Assembly: GCA_003024985.2 (NCBI GenBank) | Contig: PXIH01S0013580.1 | Origin: Euperipatoides rowelli | Taxonomy: Eukaryota > Onychophora > Udeonychophora > Euonychophora > Peripatopsidae | Direction: 5' to 3' (one strand) | DNA length: 13,186 nt | Shown here: piece after piece, positions 1-8,094 of the stretch | Layout of the letters: every line of letters begins with the position of its first letter | Position numbering within the stretch: the stretch's first letter is position 1 | Translations under genes and position numbers: made by a program | Notes under the pieces: generated by a model | Told to the model about the DNA's origin: nothing | Database searches by the model: none | Seen by the model: the letters and a program-made list of their open reading frames with translations, nothing else

Positions 1-480
1 ATATACACAGTATATATAAGCAAATGCAAAAATAAAATAATCAAGAAATTATGTTTATTTTTTGGAAATCAGAAATAAAGGACAAAAAAAAAATTCACAT
101 TATTTTCTAAAGATAAGCTAGATTAGTCAGGTATAAACACTAAACTAACTATCTTGCCTAAATAAAAGCTTTGATTACTTTTTAAACTGTACAATTCTAA
201 TAGCAGGATAGAATCTAGATACTAAGATATTATAAGATAAAAAAGAAAAACAGAATTAAAAAATGTCAAAACAAATAAAGAAGAAAAAAAAAAGTACCAA
301 GTAATTTTAAACTGAATATTTCATTTATCATAGTTAAGTAAATATCCTCTTTAAAAATAAAAAAATAACTTAATTATTGCAATTTAATACTTTTGAAGAG
401 TCATGCTTTTTTTTTCAGAGGTGCTTTAATTTGGCTGTAATTGTTTTGATACTATTAATTTAATTAGCTGACAGTTTTAT
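1..480. other. AT-rich DNA, no gene seen
   Basis: The stretch is strongly A/T-biased with many short poly-A runs. All frames carry frequent stops, and I see no splice-bounded open segment, tRNA-like fold or terminal inverted repeat. A T-rich tract ending in CAG near 419 looks like a 3' splice site, but what follows is not convincingly coding. Confidence 0.6.
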
Positions 481-615
481 TCAAGGGTGTCACTAGAAAA
501 TTTATAATAGTGGGGGAACAACATGACACTGGTGGTCCATGGGGACCGACCCCCTGTTGAGGGGAGGAGCAGGATCAGGGATACAGCCCCTGAGAACTAG
601 GAATTTTTTCAAAAA
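481..615. repeat. Small G/C-rich repeat relic
   Basis: A sharp G/C-rich island in AT-rich surroundings, with short self-complementary pieces: GGTCC/GGACC around an ATG at about 536-549, and runs of G opposite runs of C. Such islands here are typical of decayed transposon ends, and a CCATGGGG piece recurs in the hAT-like end near 1745. No partner inverted repeat or target duplication was found, so the class is unknown. Confidence 0.3.
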
Positions 616-1699
616 ATTGGATTTTATAAATTGCCGCTAAATGGTTTATTTCATAAATTATTTGCAAAATAAATTTTATCCTTTAGATATGATGGATGAG
701 AGTTTGCATTATTGGCAATGAAACCAAAGTAAAGAAAATATTCTTCAAATGTATCAGAAATTGTTTAGTATCATTTGAATAAAAAGGCTAGTTGTATAAA
801 TTGATATTGATTTTGGTAGATTTAATAAGTCAAAGAATTAATATCAATATCAGTTGATAGATGACTAATTCGAAATTTATTTTAAAAAAAAAAGTAATAA
901 AAATATAATTTGAAAATAATAAAACTAACCTAGTGGGGGCTATTTTTAAAAAAAGTGGGTAATCTTTTTAATTGTTTATGAAATTCTATTTTTTTTTTTT
1001 ACCACAATTATGTTATTCAAAATTATTAAAATTAAGAGAATTGTTTCCTGTTCCCACTTTTTCTGAGTGTTGATCAATTCTGACCAAAAGTTTAACAAAT
1101 GTATAGGACAAATAAAAACCTTCTACCATGAAAAGAGGGTGGTGGGGGGGGGGGGGATGGGCTCAATATTTGAAGGAGTTATGTCCAACTTGATCCGAAT
1201 CGAGGGGTGTTTAGTCTTAACATGAAAGAAGGAGAGAAATGTTGAAATATCAGGAATTATATTCCGTATATTTCATAGCAGTTAATTTATTTCTTCTTAA
1301 AACCATAAGAGACCAAGGAAGCATAACAGAAAATTGTTTTGGGGGGTGTTGATAAGTTTTTTTTTTTTTTTTGGCTGTTGAAACGCTTTGTTATGTCACT
1401 AGCAACATAAAGTATATTGTGCATTGCAATGAGCTAGAAATACATTGGCGTGAAATATTCCATATGTAAACATTTTTCTAGTAGTTCGAACTCTTACCAC
1501 TGTAGCGCTGTCATGAGTAGTGACTTTAATGCAAGAAAATCCGAGATAAATGATGAGACATTATTTCCATTACCAGTATGTGCACAGTACTGTGGGTGAC
1601 ATGTTCAGTATCAAATATTCAACAATTAGTAAAAGCTGTAGGCCTACACATTTTGTTCCTAAATACAAAATAAAAGTATATTAACGTGTTTTTGTTTTA
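616..1699. other. AT-rich intergenic or intronic DNA
   Basis: No coding segment is supported. The region holds a run of 13 G at 1144-1156, a T run near 1358-1373, and a short G/T-rich patch near 932-960. The last few hundred bases probably belong to the interior of the hAT-like element that ends at 1779, but no left end was found. Confidence 0.5.
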
Positions 1700-1779
1700 A
1701 TTTGTAAATCCTCTCGTGACCCCACCAGCCCTTTATCAAGACCCCCATGGGGTCAGGACCCTAACTTTGGGAACCACTG
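1700..1779 (-). mobile_element. hAT-like transposon terminus, one end only
   Basis: Read on the minus strand, the element begins at 1779 with CAGTGGTTCCCAAAG, the kind of terminal repeat (CAG-N-GGTTCCCAAA) seen in many animal hAT elements. A 15-base hairpin with GACCCC and GGGGTC arms lies just inside at 1740-1754. The expected 8-bp duplication would start with CTTTAGAA at 1780-1787. Neither that octamer beside a matching terminal repeat nor the other end was found upstream, so the element is truncated or too diverged. The inner boundary given is nominal. Confidence 0.5.
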
Positions 1780-1879
1780 CTTTAGAAGATAGACAGTGTA
1801 CAGGGACAAACTTGTTGGACTACAATCTGTTGTTGTCTGGCATATTTGTATTTGTTGTATTTGTATTTGTCTGTATCAG

Positions 1880-2049
1880 GAAAATTTGCTATTCAGTTCT
1901 TCAAATCTTTTCCGCAGTACTTAGCTAAAAACATAGATATATATCACAGTGTAGAACCAAGAGTTCAAATAAATTCCCTATTTCATATTTCAGAACTTCC
2001 TAATGTGTTGGATGCCTTATTCAATAATCCTGAAATATTTAAATTTCTA
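1880..2049 (+). CDS. Candidate internal exon, unknown protein
   Basis: An open segment sits between plausible splice sites. There are two possible acceptors: a T-rich tract ending CTGTATCAG at 1879, and a better one ending TCTTTTCCGCAG at 1917. The donor is CTA|GTATAT at 2049/2050. From the second acceptor the exon would be 132 nt, 44 codons, phase 0 at both ends, and contains NIDIYHSVEPRVQ and ISELPNVLDALFNNPEIFKF. It is polar/hydrophobic alternating and probably helical. I do not recognise the family. T-rich, intron-like DNA follows. The exon lies 140 bp past a hAT end and opposite the strand of the Fuseless exon, so chance or a decayed exon remain possible. Confidence 0.3.
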
Positions 2050-2145
2050 GTATATATATTTTTTATTTCACAATTCTTTAAAATTTTTCTATTTATTTTT
2101 ACATTTTTGTTTATTACATAAGAAAATTGAGGAATGGATAAAAAC

Positions 2146-2403
2146 GGGGCCCAATTAGTGACATTTTACTGCGTTTTTAATATCTACACATGTATTTCCG
2201 TCATTACGGAAGGCCTTCGGAAATGGTGTCAAAATCATCTAAATCGCTGGAAAAAAGGATTATCATAGGGTTGGGGCATAGTGGGTTTAATACATAGTAG
2301 GAGTTATGTTTCAGAGTTACAGTAAGGTTAGAACTGTAAACAAAAAAAATTAAGACTGCTATCAATTCTGATCATTTGACTAAAATGTGACTAATTGAGC
2401 CCC
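2146..2403. mobile_element. 258-bp element with 23-bp terminal inverted repeats
   Basis: The left end GGGGCCCAATTAGTGACATT continues to 2168. The right end (2381-2403), read in reverse, begins GGGGCTCAATTAGTCACATT, with two mismatches over 23 bases. Inside are a nested palindrome at 2194-2224 (ATTTCCG facing CGGAAAT) and the core GGGTTGGGGCATAGT (2268-2282) shared with copies near 5396, 5625 and 11584. There is no clear target duplication and no coding potential, which fits a small non-autonomous DNA element. Confidence 0.55.
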
Positions 2404-2560
2404 ATTTCTTGGCACTCGTATATATAATATTGTAATAAATCCCATATCAAAAATGGCCCAGGGGCATAATTTCATTAATGTAACATTATTTATTTAATAT
2501 TTTGCAAAAAAATAAGAAAAAAAAACTATAATAATAACAATATACAATATAGTATCTTAC

Positions 2561-3061
2561 CTTGTCAAGTTTTGTGAGAAACTGTGATGGGAATAAGCAG
2601 CCATCCCCTCTTTCAAATTCTCCATCCAGGTAAACTCCTCTAACTAACAAACTATTCCCGTTAAATAGCAATATTAATAATCCAGCTCCAAGTCCATGTG
2701 TAAACCAATTACTTCTTTCAATATTTTCTGGCCAAATATAATAATCACAGATGTACCATATTCCTCTCCAAATATTGATAGATCCAAAATTAGCAGCAAA
2801 TAAGAAAACTTGTTCAAAAATAATCTTAGGAAATTTACTAAGCCGACTGGACAGAGCAGCTGCCGGATGCTGAATCAAGTGAGCAGCAATGACTACAATC
2901 CAGCCGATAATTGTGGAACCGAAGAAGGACCACCGTCGATCACTGGGAAAAAGAATAAGATCTAGAAGGAGAAAAAAGCCACGCCAAATGAACACAACCA
3001 AACTTCCCACAACAATGACGGAAAACGCTGAATCAGCTACAAATTTCAAAGGTTCATGTTT
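2561..3061 (-). CDS. Internal exon of a Fuseless-family membrane protein
   Basis: This 501-nt exon encodes 167 residues in phase 0 at both ends. The acceptor is TTTTGTTGTTTCAG just upstream (3062 and above) and the donor is AAG|GTAAGATA at 2561/2560. The protein is very hydrophobic, with four likely membrane segments at about residues 11-38, 46-63, 85-110 and 122-139. Two units 72 residues apart carry the same signature: W26-R27-G28, D34, P39 and W98-R99-G100, D106, P111. A conserved-looking GVYLDGE...CLFP segment closes the exon. This pattern matches the Fuseless family. In Drosophila, fuseless is a presynaptic multipass protein needed for normal calcium-channel function at synapses. There is no methionine in the exon, so it is internal. 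Reading stays open for 39 codons upstream of the acceptor and 24 past the donor, but both stretches look intronic. No neighbouring exon was recognised in the window. The symbol is left blank because the family has paralogues. Confidence 0.75.
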
Positions 3062-3318
3062 CTGAAACAACAAAACAAAAACACAAATTAATAACAGTAC
3101 CGGTATAATAAAATTGACAGGAAAATTAAACTTATATGGATCCCCCAATATCGATGTCGTCCAGATGTAGTTTTTATAGCATGCACATATTTACTTGTTT
3201 TTTTTTTTAATATGGTTGATTTAAAAAGTTGATGGCGAGTTTAAATTTTGATTACTGTTATAAGTGTAACTGTCTTGTTATGTAGGCATTACTAATTATT
3301 CTATGCATAAAAGTTGTA
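3062..3318 (-). other. Intron upstream of the Fuseless exon
   Basis: On the minus strand this leads into the acceptor at 3062. The pyrimidine tract immediately before the exon also reads as hydrophobic codons. The frame stays open to a TAA near 3194 but has no in-frame ATG, so an alternative first exon is not supported. Confidence 0.5.
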
Positions 3319-3720
3319 TTATGATATATTCATGTCTGAGTTAGGGTCAATGTGGGATTATTGTTTAATATGCTAAAATTGTATATCTAAATGGTTAAAA
3401 GATCGTTGTAACATGCTAAAATTGTATATCTAAATGGTGATCATATTTGGGAGGGGGGGTGACATAGCTTGTACTCTTGTGGAATTTACTTCAATATTCA
3501 TGTGGGAGTTAGGGTCAGTGTGGTTAAGGTTAGGGATCATTTAATATGCTAAAATCGAATAATAAACATCTAAATGGTGACCATTTTGTGTGTGTAGGGG
3601 GGGGGGGACATAAACCGGTACATTTTCCAAATTTATTATGATATTTATGTTAGAGCTAGGATCAATGTGGGGTTAAGGTTAGGAGATTTTTTAATATACT
3701 TTATATAATTGTTTTTGCTT
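3319..3720 (+). repeat. Tandem array of about 145-175-bp units
   Basis: Three diverged units start near 3319, 3494 and 3636. Each runs through ATATTCATGT, GAGTTAGGGTCAGTGTGG, TTAAGGTTAGG, ATATGCTAAAAT and CTAAATGGTGA, then a G-run. The first unit holds an inner duplication of ATGCTAAAATTGTATATC (about 3370 and 3413). The third unit is partial. The GAGTTAGGGTCAG...GTTAGG part resembles the dispersed family at 5303 and 11494. No coding function is indicated. Confidence 0.65.
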
Positions 3721-4035
3721 GCACTGAAAAATATTGATAATTTGTTTACAGATTTATGAAACCCTTCTACTTATACATATTACAGATTTATATTAAGATT
3801 TTATTCAAAAATGAAAGCTACAATTTTTGTAAATTTTAATTTTGGTTAAAATTCACAAATAAATAGACATTTCATATTTTAATATACTGTAATTAAACTA
3901 TCAGTCTATATTTGGGGGATGGGGGTAATGTGTATTATATTTTATTTGAATTTTATTCCACAGGTAAGTCACACAATATTTAAATATAACCTGTTTTTCT
4001 GGCTAGGAAAAGAGTCCAAGGACTAAATAAAGATT
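3721..4035. other. AT-rich DNA, no gene
   Basis: Apart from the splice-like site at 3963 and a short G-rich patch at about 3914-3927, nothing was recognised. The last bases (ATAAAGAT, 4027-4034) may be the target duplication of the adjoining MITE. Confidence 0.45.
3948..3969 (+). other. Possible recursive (zero-length exon) splice site
   Basis: A T-rich tract ending TTTTATTCCACAG abuts a perfect donor, GTAAGT, at 3963/3964. A juxtaposed acceptor and donor is the signature of recursive splicing in long introns of animals. The tract is interrupted by A and G bases. The only possible host transcript is the weak plus-strand gene suggested by the candidate exons at 1880-2049 and 5104-5141. Confidence 0.25.
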
Positions 4036-4464
4036 CAGTGTTTCTTTCAGGCATACCTCAGGGGGGGGGAGCTTTATCCCCCTGGAGTAAACCAACTGCT
4101 TTCCATCCCCCGGGGAAAAAATAAAAATCTTATAAAAGGAAACAGAAAGTCAACAAAACTTAAGTAAAGGACACAAAGTCAACAAAATGGCCACTGTACT
4201 AATAAAAAAAAAGCTTATCAAATCAGACAGAAAGGCAACAAAACGTCTTCAACCAAAAAAAGCTTATCAAATCAGACAGAAAGGCAACAAAACGTCAAGA
4301 AAAAAAGAGCTTATCAAATTAGACAGAAAGATAACAAAACGTCCAGTCAACCAAAAAAAAAAAAAGCTTATTAAAAAATCTGAAATGCATACACCTTCCC
4401 CCCATCCCCGACATTGTGAAATGCCCCCTCCCCTCCCGGAGAAAATTGTCTGAAAGAAACACTG
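4036..4464. mobile_element. hAT-like MITE, copy 1 (429 bp)
   Basis: It begins CAGTGTTTCTTTCAGGCA. The far end, read in reverse, is CAGTGTTTCTTTCAGACA, so the inverted repeats match at 17 of 18 bases. Flanks are ATAAAGAT on the left (one base away) and ATAAAGAA on the right, an approximate 8-bp duplication as hAT elements make. G-rich and C-rich blocks lie just inside both ends. No transposase is present. A second copy at 7865-8094 shares the ends and inner blocks but lacks the internal tandem array. Open frames across it on both strands are repeat artefacts. Confidence 0.8.
4213..4372. repeat. Minisatellite inside the MITE (47-57-bp units)
   Basis: Units starting at 4213, 4262, 4309 and 4366 each open with GCTTAT(C/T)A. 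The first three continue through CAGACAGAAAGGCAACAAAA-like sequence and end in CGTC and an A-run. Two more decayed units can be traced back to about 4128 (GAAAGTCAACAAAACTT). The copy at 7865 has only one GCTTATTAAAAAT, at the matching place, so the array grew inside this copy or was lost from the other. Confidence 0.8.
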
Positions 4465-4983
4465 ATAAAGAATGTGTCGGAATGTCTTTCCTTCATTACG
4501 AAAAATCATTTTAAAAAGCTTTATAGGTAGAAACAAACGATTTGTAGTAAAATGTAAGGAAACTCAAAGTTTTTATTACAATTTTAATCAGGGGTGGAAA
4601 TTTTAAACAGGAATACATGAAAATTAAGTGGATTCCTAGCCCATATAGGATATGGAAACCATTACAAGTATTTATAATTGAATTGAAATAGACAAGAAAA
4701 AAAAAACACAACTAAAATAGATTAACAGGATAATGAATTATAAATTACAATTAAGAGTTCTTATGAAGCTTACAATAGTTCTACGAGTTAAAAAATCGAT
4801 TAGTTCTATAATAAGAAAGAATGATGAAAGAGTTTTTATTTCGTGACTGTCTTCCTGAAGCATTACCTTAATTCATGGGTAACAAGTGAGGATAAGCTCT
4901 AAAAAAATCCTCTAGCATAATTTAAAGTTACTGTTTTATCTTCTGGTTTGTAAGGATTCTGTGATGAAGATTCAGTGCAGTTG
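4465..4983. other. AT-rich DNA, no gene
   Basis: Frequent stops in every frame and no splice-bounded open segment stand out. A minus-strand open stretch at 4511-4711 is low-complexity and unlike any protein I know. Confidence 0.5.
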
Positions 4984-5018
4984 AATAATCAATATAGTCA
5001 AAATTTATATTGATTATT
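4984..5018. repeat. Perfect 13-bp inverted repeat
   Basis: AATAATCAATATA (4984-4996) faces TATATTGATTATT (5006-5018) across a 9-base loop. A partial second copy of the right arm follows at about 5022-5042. It is AT-only apart from one G/C pair, so chance is possible in this base composition. Confidence 0.5.
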
Positions 5019-5103
5019 TTATATCAAATTTATATTATTTTGCTGAGTTTTTTTTCTTTTTCTATTTGGCAGCAAAATCTAAATTCATAGTTTTATCTTG
5101 CAG

Positions 5104-5141
5104 ATTTAATAAGATTACTTGAAAGTGATTATCGAAGAGAG
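5104..5141 (+). CDS. Candidate 38-nt mini-exon, unknown protein
   Basis: A good acceptor (TTTTATCTTGCAG, ending at 5103) and an acceptable donor (GAG|GTAATA at 5141/5142) enclose 38 nt. Only one frame is open: two bases completing a split codon, then LIRLLESDYRRE, charged and helix-like. The next upstream candidate exon (1880-2049) ends in phase 0 and cannot join directly, so another exon would be needed. The frame stays open past the donor to about 5220. I do not recognise the protein, and chance is possible. Confidence 0.25.
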
Positions 5142-5302
5142 GTAATAATTGATGTGAGAACTAAAGGTTCCAAAATTAATTGCATATACGGTATGCAAAG
5201 GATAACCTTGTTCAATTAATACAAGCTTACCAAGAAGCTAGACTGCTTAAGAACATTGTCTGCTTAGCTAACTCAGGAGTACTATTTAGTCAAAAAATAG
5301 GC

Positions 5303-5516
5303 ATTGATTGGTTAATGGTTGAACAGACGGAAGTTGTTTAAATATGATCAATTACAATCAAAAAAGGGGTTTCTTGCACTTCTTGATTGTCATAAGGGTT
5401 GGGGCATAGTAATTTATTGACCAGTTGGAGTTAGGGTCAGCATCTGGGTGAAAGTTAGGACTATGAATAAAAAAAATTAAGGCAGTTAGCCATTTTATTC
5501 ATGTGACATTTATTCA
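5303..5516 (+). repeat. Dispersed repeat family, copy b
   Basis: It starts near TTGATTGGTTAATGGTTGAA, passes through GACGGAAGTTGT and the core GGGTTGGGGCATAGT (5396-5410), then GTTGGAGTTAGGGTCAG and AAATTAAGGCAGTTAGCC. Block order is the same as in the copies at 11494-11690 and, for the core half, 2146-2403. No coding capacity is seen. Confidence 0.6.
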
Positions 5517-5517
5517 T

Positions 5518-5712
5518 TCACCATTGGTTAGTTTCGGACTAAAAGGTGTATCAGAATTTGTCAACCAGACAACCTTAAGATAGTGATTTCAAACAGCCGA
5601 TCCAGAACTTCTTGATTATTATTATGGTTGGGCAGAGTTATTAATTATTTAGTATGAGTTATTTAGGATTGGGGTAAAGAGTAGGATTGTAAATTTAAAT
5701 AATTGTGCAACA
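5518..5712 (+). repeat. Dispersed repeat family, copy c, adjoining copy b
   Basis: A more diverged copy in the same orientation directly after copy b: CCATTGGTTAGTTTC, GTGTATCAGAATT, CTTCTTGATTATTATTATGG, TTGGGCAGAGTT, then a weak match to the GAGTTAGG...TAGGAT block. The head-to-tail order suggests tandem duplication or nested insertion. Confidence 0.45.
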
Positions 5713-5757
5713 CAGTCAATATAGTTAGTGTAATATCAGACTTTAGAAAACTTCTTT

Positions 5758-5885
5758 AAAAAAGTAGTGTGTTACAACTACAACTAATACTTGTAAAAAA
5801 AGTAGTTAACTAAAATTAGAACTGCATTTTTTTGAAAAGTAGTTAACAACTACTTTACAAAAGTAATTTTTCAAAATAAAAATAC
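5758..5885. repeat. GTAGT/ACTAC-rich cluster, first
   Basis: Dense short motifs (GTAGT, ACTACT, AGTAGTTAAC) on both strands produce many small hairpins. The opening AAAAAAGTAGTGTGTTACA is repeated almost exactly at 7101-7120. The class is unknown; such clusters resemble DNA-transposon subterminal repeats. Confidence 0.4.
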
Positions 5886-6240
5886 TTTCTAAATCTGCAT
5901 TTTGTAAAACCGATGTTTGCAAATACAGCACCATACATCAAAATAAATATACAGTAGGCCTATATACTGTATATAGCTTATTAAAAATATGTTTAATGCT
6001 GAATACTAGATAGATACCCCTAGATACCGGTACCTAGAGTTCTTCGTTTATAAAAGGTTTACCCTTAACCATGAAATTCTTATTTATATTAATTTTAAAA
6101 AGGGTGAAATGTTTATTATAAATTTGCCAAGAATGTCCTACTAGTACATTAGTATTCTCTCGTCTCTATTTAAAGATCCAATCTGTCCTTATTCATAATA
6201 ACTAGTCGAAATCCATCAAAATCAACGGTAATTTTTTTTT
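5886..6240. other. AT-rich DNA, no gene
   Basis: Nothing coding is visible. It contains two small near-palindromes: CTATATACTGTATATAG near 5960, and CTAGATACCGGTACCTAG at 6020-6037. It may be the interior of an element bounded by the GTAGT-rich clusters at 5758 and 7008. Confidence 0.4.
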
Positions 6241-6712
6241 GGGCCCTGAATTTGGTGTCATGTTTGAAACTATGTTAAACACTCCCAGGTTATTTCCTCC
6301 CCCCCCCCTGACAGAATTCAATTGGGCCCCCTAGAAATTCCATCTGATTCTAGACCTCTAGGGTAACACAAATTTAAAATTTGAACTTAATCGGAGCATT
6401 TTCAAAAATTTAGAATTTTGCCCCCCCCTAGCACCCCATGTTACCACCTAGGACCTTGACCTTTTATTTACATATTCTAGACCTCTAGTATAACACCAAT
6501 TTCAAATTAGAACTTAATCGGAGCATTTAAAAAAAAATAGATTTTTGGGGCCCCCTAGCACCCCCATGTGACCACCTAGAACCTAGACCTTTTATATACA
6601 TATTCTAGACCTCTACGGTAACACCAGTTTCAAATTTCAACTTAATTGGACAAACCATTGGGAGAAAATTCAATTTAAAAAGTTCGGAATGACAGATACA
6701 CAGAGAAATTAT
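6241..6712 (+). repeat. 127/128-bp tandem array with a transposon-like tail
   Basis: Units beginning ATTCTAGACCTCTA start at 6347, 6474 and 6602. Each continues with GGTAACACCAATTTCAAATT-like sequence, ACTTAATCGGAGCATTT and a GGGGCCCCCTAGCACCCC-like block. A partial unit may precede at about 6241. The last unit runs into a tail ending GACAGATACACAGAGAAATT, similar to the tail of the MITE at 9849-10064. C runs of 8 and 10 lie inside. It is noncoding. Confidence 0.7.
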
Positions 6713-7007
6713 TTTTTAAAATATAATAATTTGGATTAATTCTATGGCATGAGGTGCAAATGGATTGTACTGTGTTTGATAATGATAATGCATGAATATT
6801 TCATCTGACATCATGAAAGTATTGTGTAGTGAAAACAATAAACCTGACATAAAGCTATTTTGTTAGGTAGCCTAATAGGAAAAAAAATAGATTAGTCTTT
6901 AGATTGGATTTTTTGCCGAAAAAATTATGTTGGTTTTACTTATCTGTGGTCTATTTACACTTTAAGAATAAAATTAAATATTGGTTAAAGGGAATATAAA
7001 AATAGTG
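6713..7007. other. AT-rich DNA, no gene
   Basis: No open segment, repeat or RNA-like fold was recognised. Confidence 0.45.
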
Positions 7008-7152
7008 AGAATATATCACTACAACTACATTTTTTTTTGTAGCGGACTACAAAAAAACTTACTATGCTGTAAATGTTATGAAACTACTCAATCACTACTC
7101 AAAAAAAGTAGTGTGCTACAGTGTAGTGGCACTACAAGTAGTGCACTACTTC
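7008..7152. repeat. GTAGT/ACTAC-rich cluster, second
   Basis: It is made of alternating GTAGT and ACTAC motifs, with the perfect 12-bp palindrome GTAGTGCACTAC at 7138-7149. AAAAAAAGTAGTGTGCTACA (7101-7120) repeats the start of the first cluster in the same orientation. A 61-codon open frame across it is low-complexity and is not treated as a gene. Confidence 0.4.
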
Positions 7153-7210
7153 TGAATTCTGGTTAATATACTTCACATCATTAAACTTAAGTACATTCAA
7201 ACATTGTGTC

Positions 7211-7761
7211 CAGGGGCATAACTACAAGGTGGCATGCTGTCATGAGCCTCCAGTCTAACACTCATTTTTTTTAAAACTAAGAACCAGAAAATAATGTGGA
7301 AAGTGTGTTTCATTTTTGTTTTGAATATTAAGCTCTAGTTTTATTGCTGTTGTTTTTTTGTGGAAAGTGTGTGTGGGGTGGGAAGAAGGGGGGGGGGGGG
7401 TGAGGAAGATCAAGAAATTAAATAGAGCCAGTCATTCCATAGTGCAAATTATCCCATTAATAGCAGTGCAATCTAATGGTGGCTAATTTTAATTAAGATG
7501 TGTACTAAAATATGTCCTTCAAAGAGGAGACCATATTATTTTAGCAATCTTCTTTAACAATTGACATTTCATCACAGTCATTCTCAAATACCTAAACACT
7601 CTTTTCTTCAAGTCACTCAGACTATTCTAATTTCTTGCTCAAGTGATATACAGTATTGAAATTTAGGAATCTGAACATGATTTTAACACATTTTTTAGGA
7701 GGAGGGGAGGGGCCACAAAAATTTTTTTGCCAATGACCACCAAATCTCTAGTTATGGCCTG
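7211..7761. mobile_element. hAT-like MITE, 551 bp, with probable target duplication
   Basis: The left end is CAGGGGCATAACTACA. The right end, read in reverse, is CAGGCCATAACTAGA: one gap and two mismatches. Flanks are ATTGTGTC (7203-7210) and ATTGTGCT (7762-7769), agreeing at the first six of eight bases, as expected for a decayed 8-bp hAT duplication. The interior has a 13-G run (7388-7400) and no transposase. Confidence 0.7.
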
Positions 7762-7864
7762 ATTGTGCTCCCATCATTCCCACATCCTCTTCCCCTGCCA
7801 TATTGCTAAACTAAAATAAGCCTAATCAACAATATTTCATTTTTCATTGAACGTTTACCATTGA

Positions 7865-8094
7865 CAGTGTTTCTTTCAGGCATACCTCCGGGGAGGATTG
7901 AGGGAGGGGCTTTGTCCCCCTGGAGTGTACCAACCTTACCCCTGGGTAAAATTGGATTAAAAAAAAAGCTTATTAAAAATACGATATACAGTAATATGAC
8001 ACCCATGAAGTGACAAAGAATATTCCCCTCCCCCGAGTTCTGTAATGTCCCCCTGAAATGCTCCACTGAAGATAATTGTCTGAAAGAAACACTG
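7865..8094. mobile_element. hAT-like MITE, copy 2 (230 bp)
   Basis: It has the same ends as the element at 4036: CAGTGTTTCTTTCAGGCA on the left, and TGTCTGAAAGAAACACTG on the right. Shared inner blocks include CCCCCTGGAGT and AAGCTTATTAAAAAT. The minisatellite of copy 1 is absent. Flanking octamers (ACCATTGA and ATCACCAA) do not give a clear duplication. A 98-codon minus-strand open frame across it is not a gene. Confidence 0.75.

Noticed and set aside
1716-1928. 70-codon open frame, plus strand
   Set aside because: It begins inside the hAT-like end and runs into the splice-site region of the candidate exon in another frame.
2459-2475. Start of another CAGGGGCATAA element
   Set aside because: No matching opposite end or target duplication was found nearby.
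3062-3180. Extending the Fuseless exon upstream through the open frame
   Set aside because: The stretch contains a strong acceptor at 3062, has no in-frame ATG before the upstream stop, and its last part is the pyrimidine tract reading as hydrophobic codons.
3494-3540. Telomere-like TTAGGG sequence
   Set aside because: The hexamers are isolated within a longer tandem unit, not a TTAGGG array.
4187-4453. Lysine-rich open frame, plus strand
   Set aside because: It is a readthrough of the minisatellite inside the MITE; the overlapping minus-strand frame at 4267-4536 is the same artefact.
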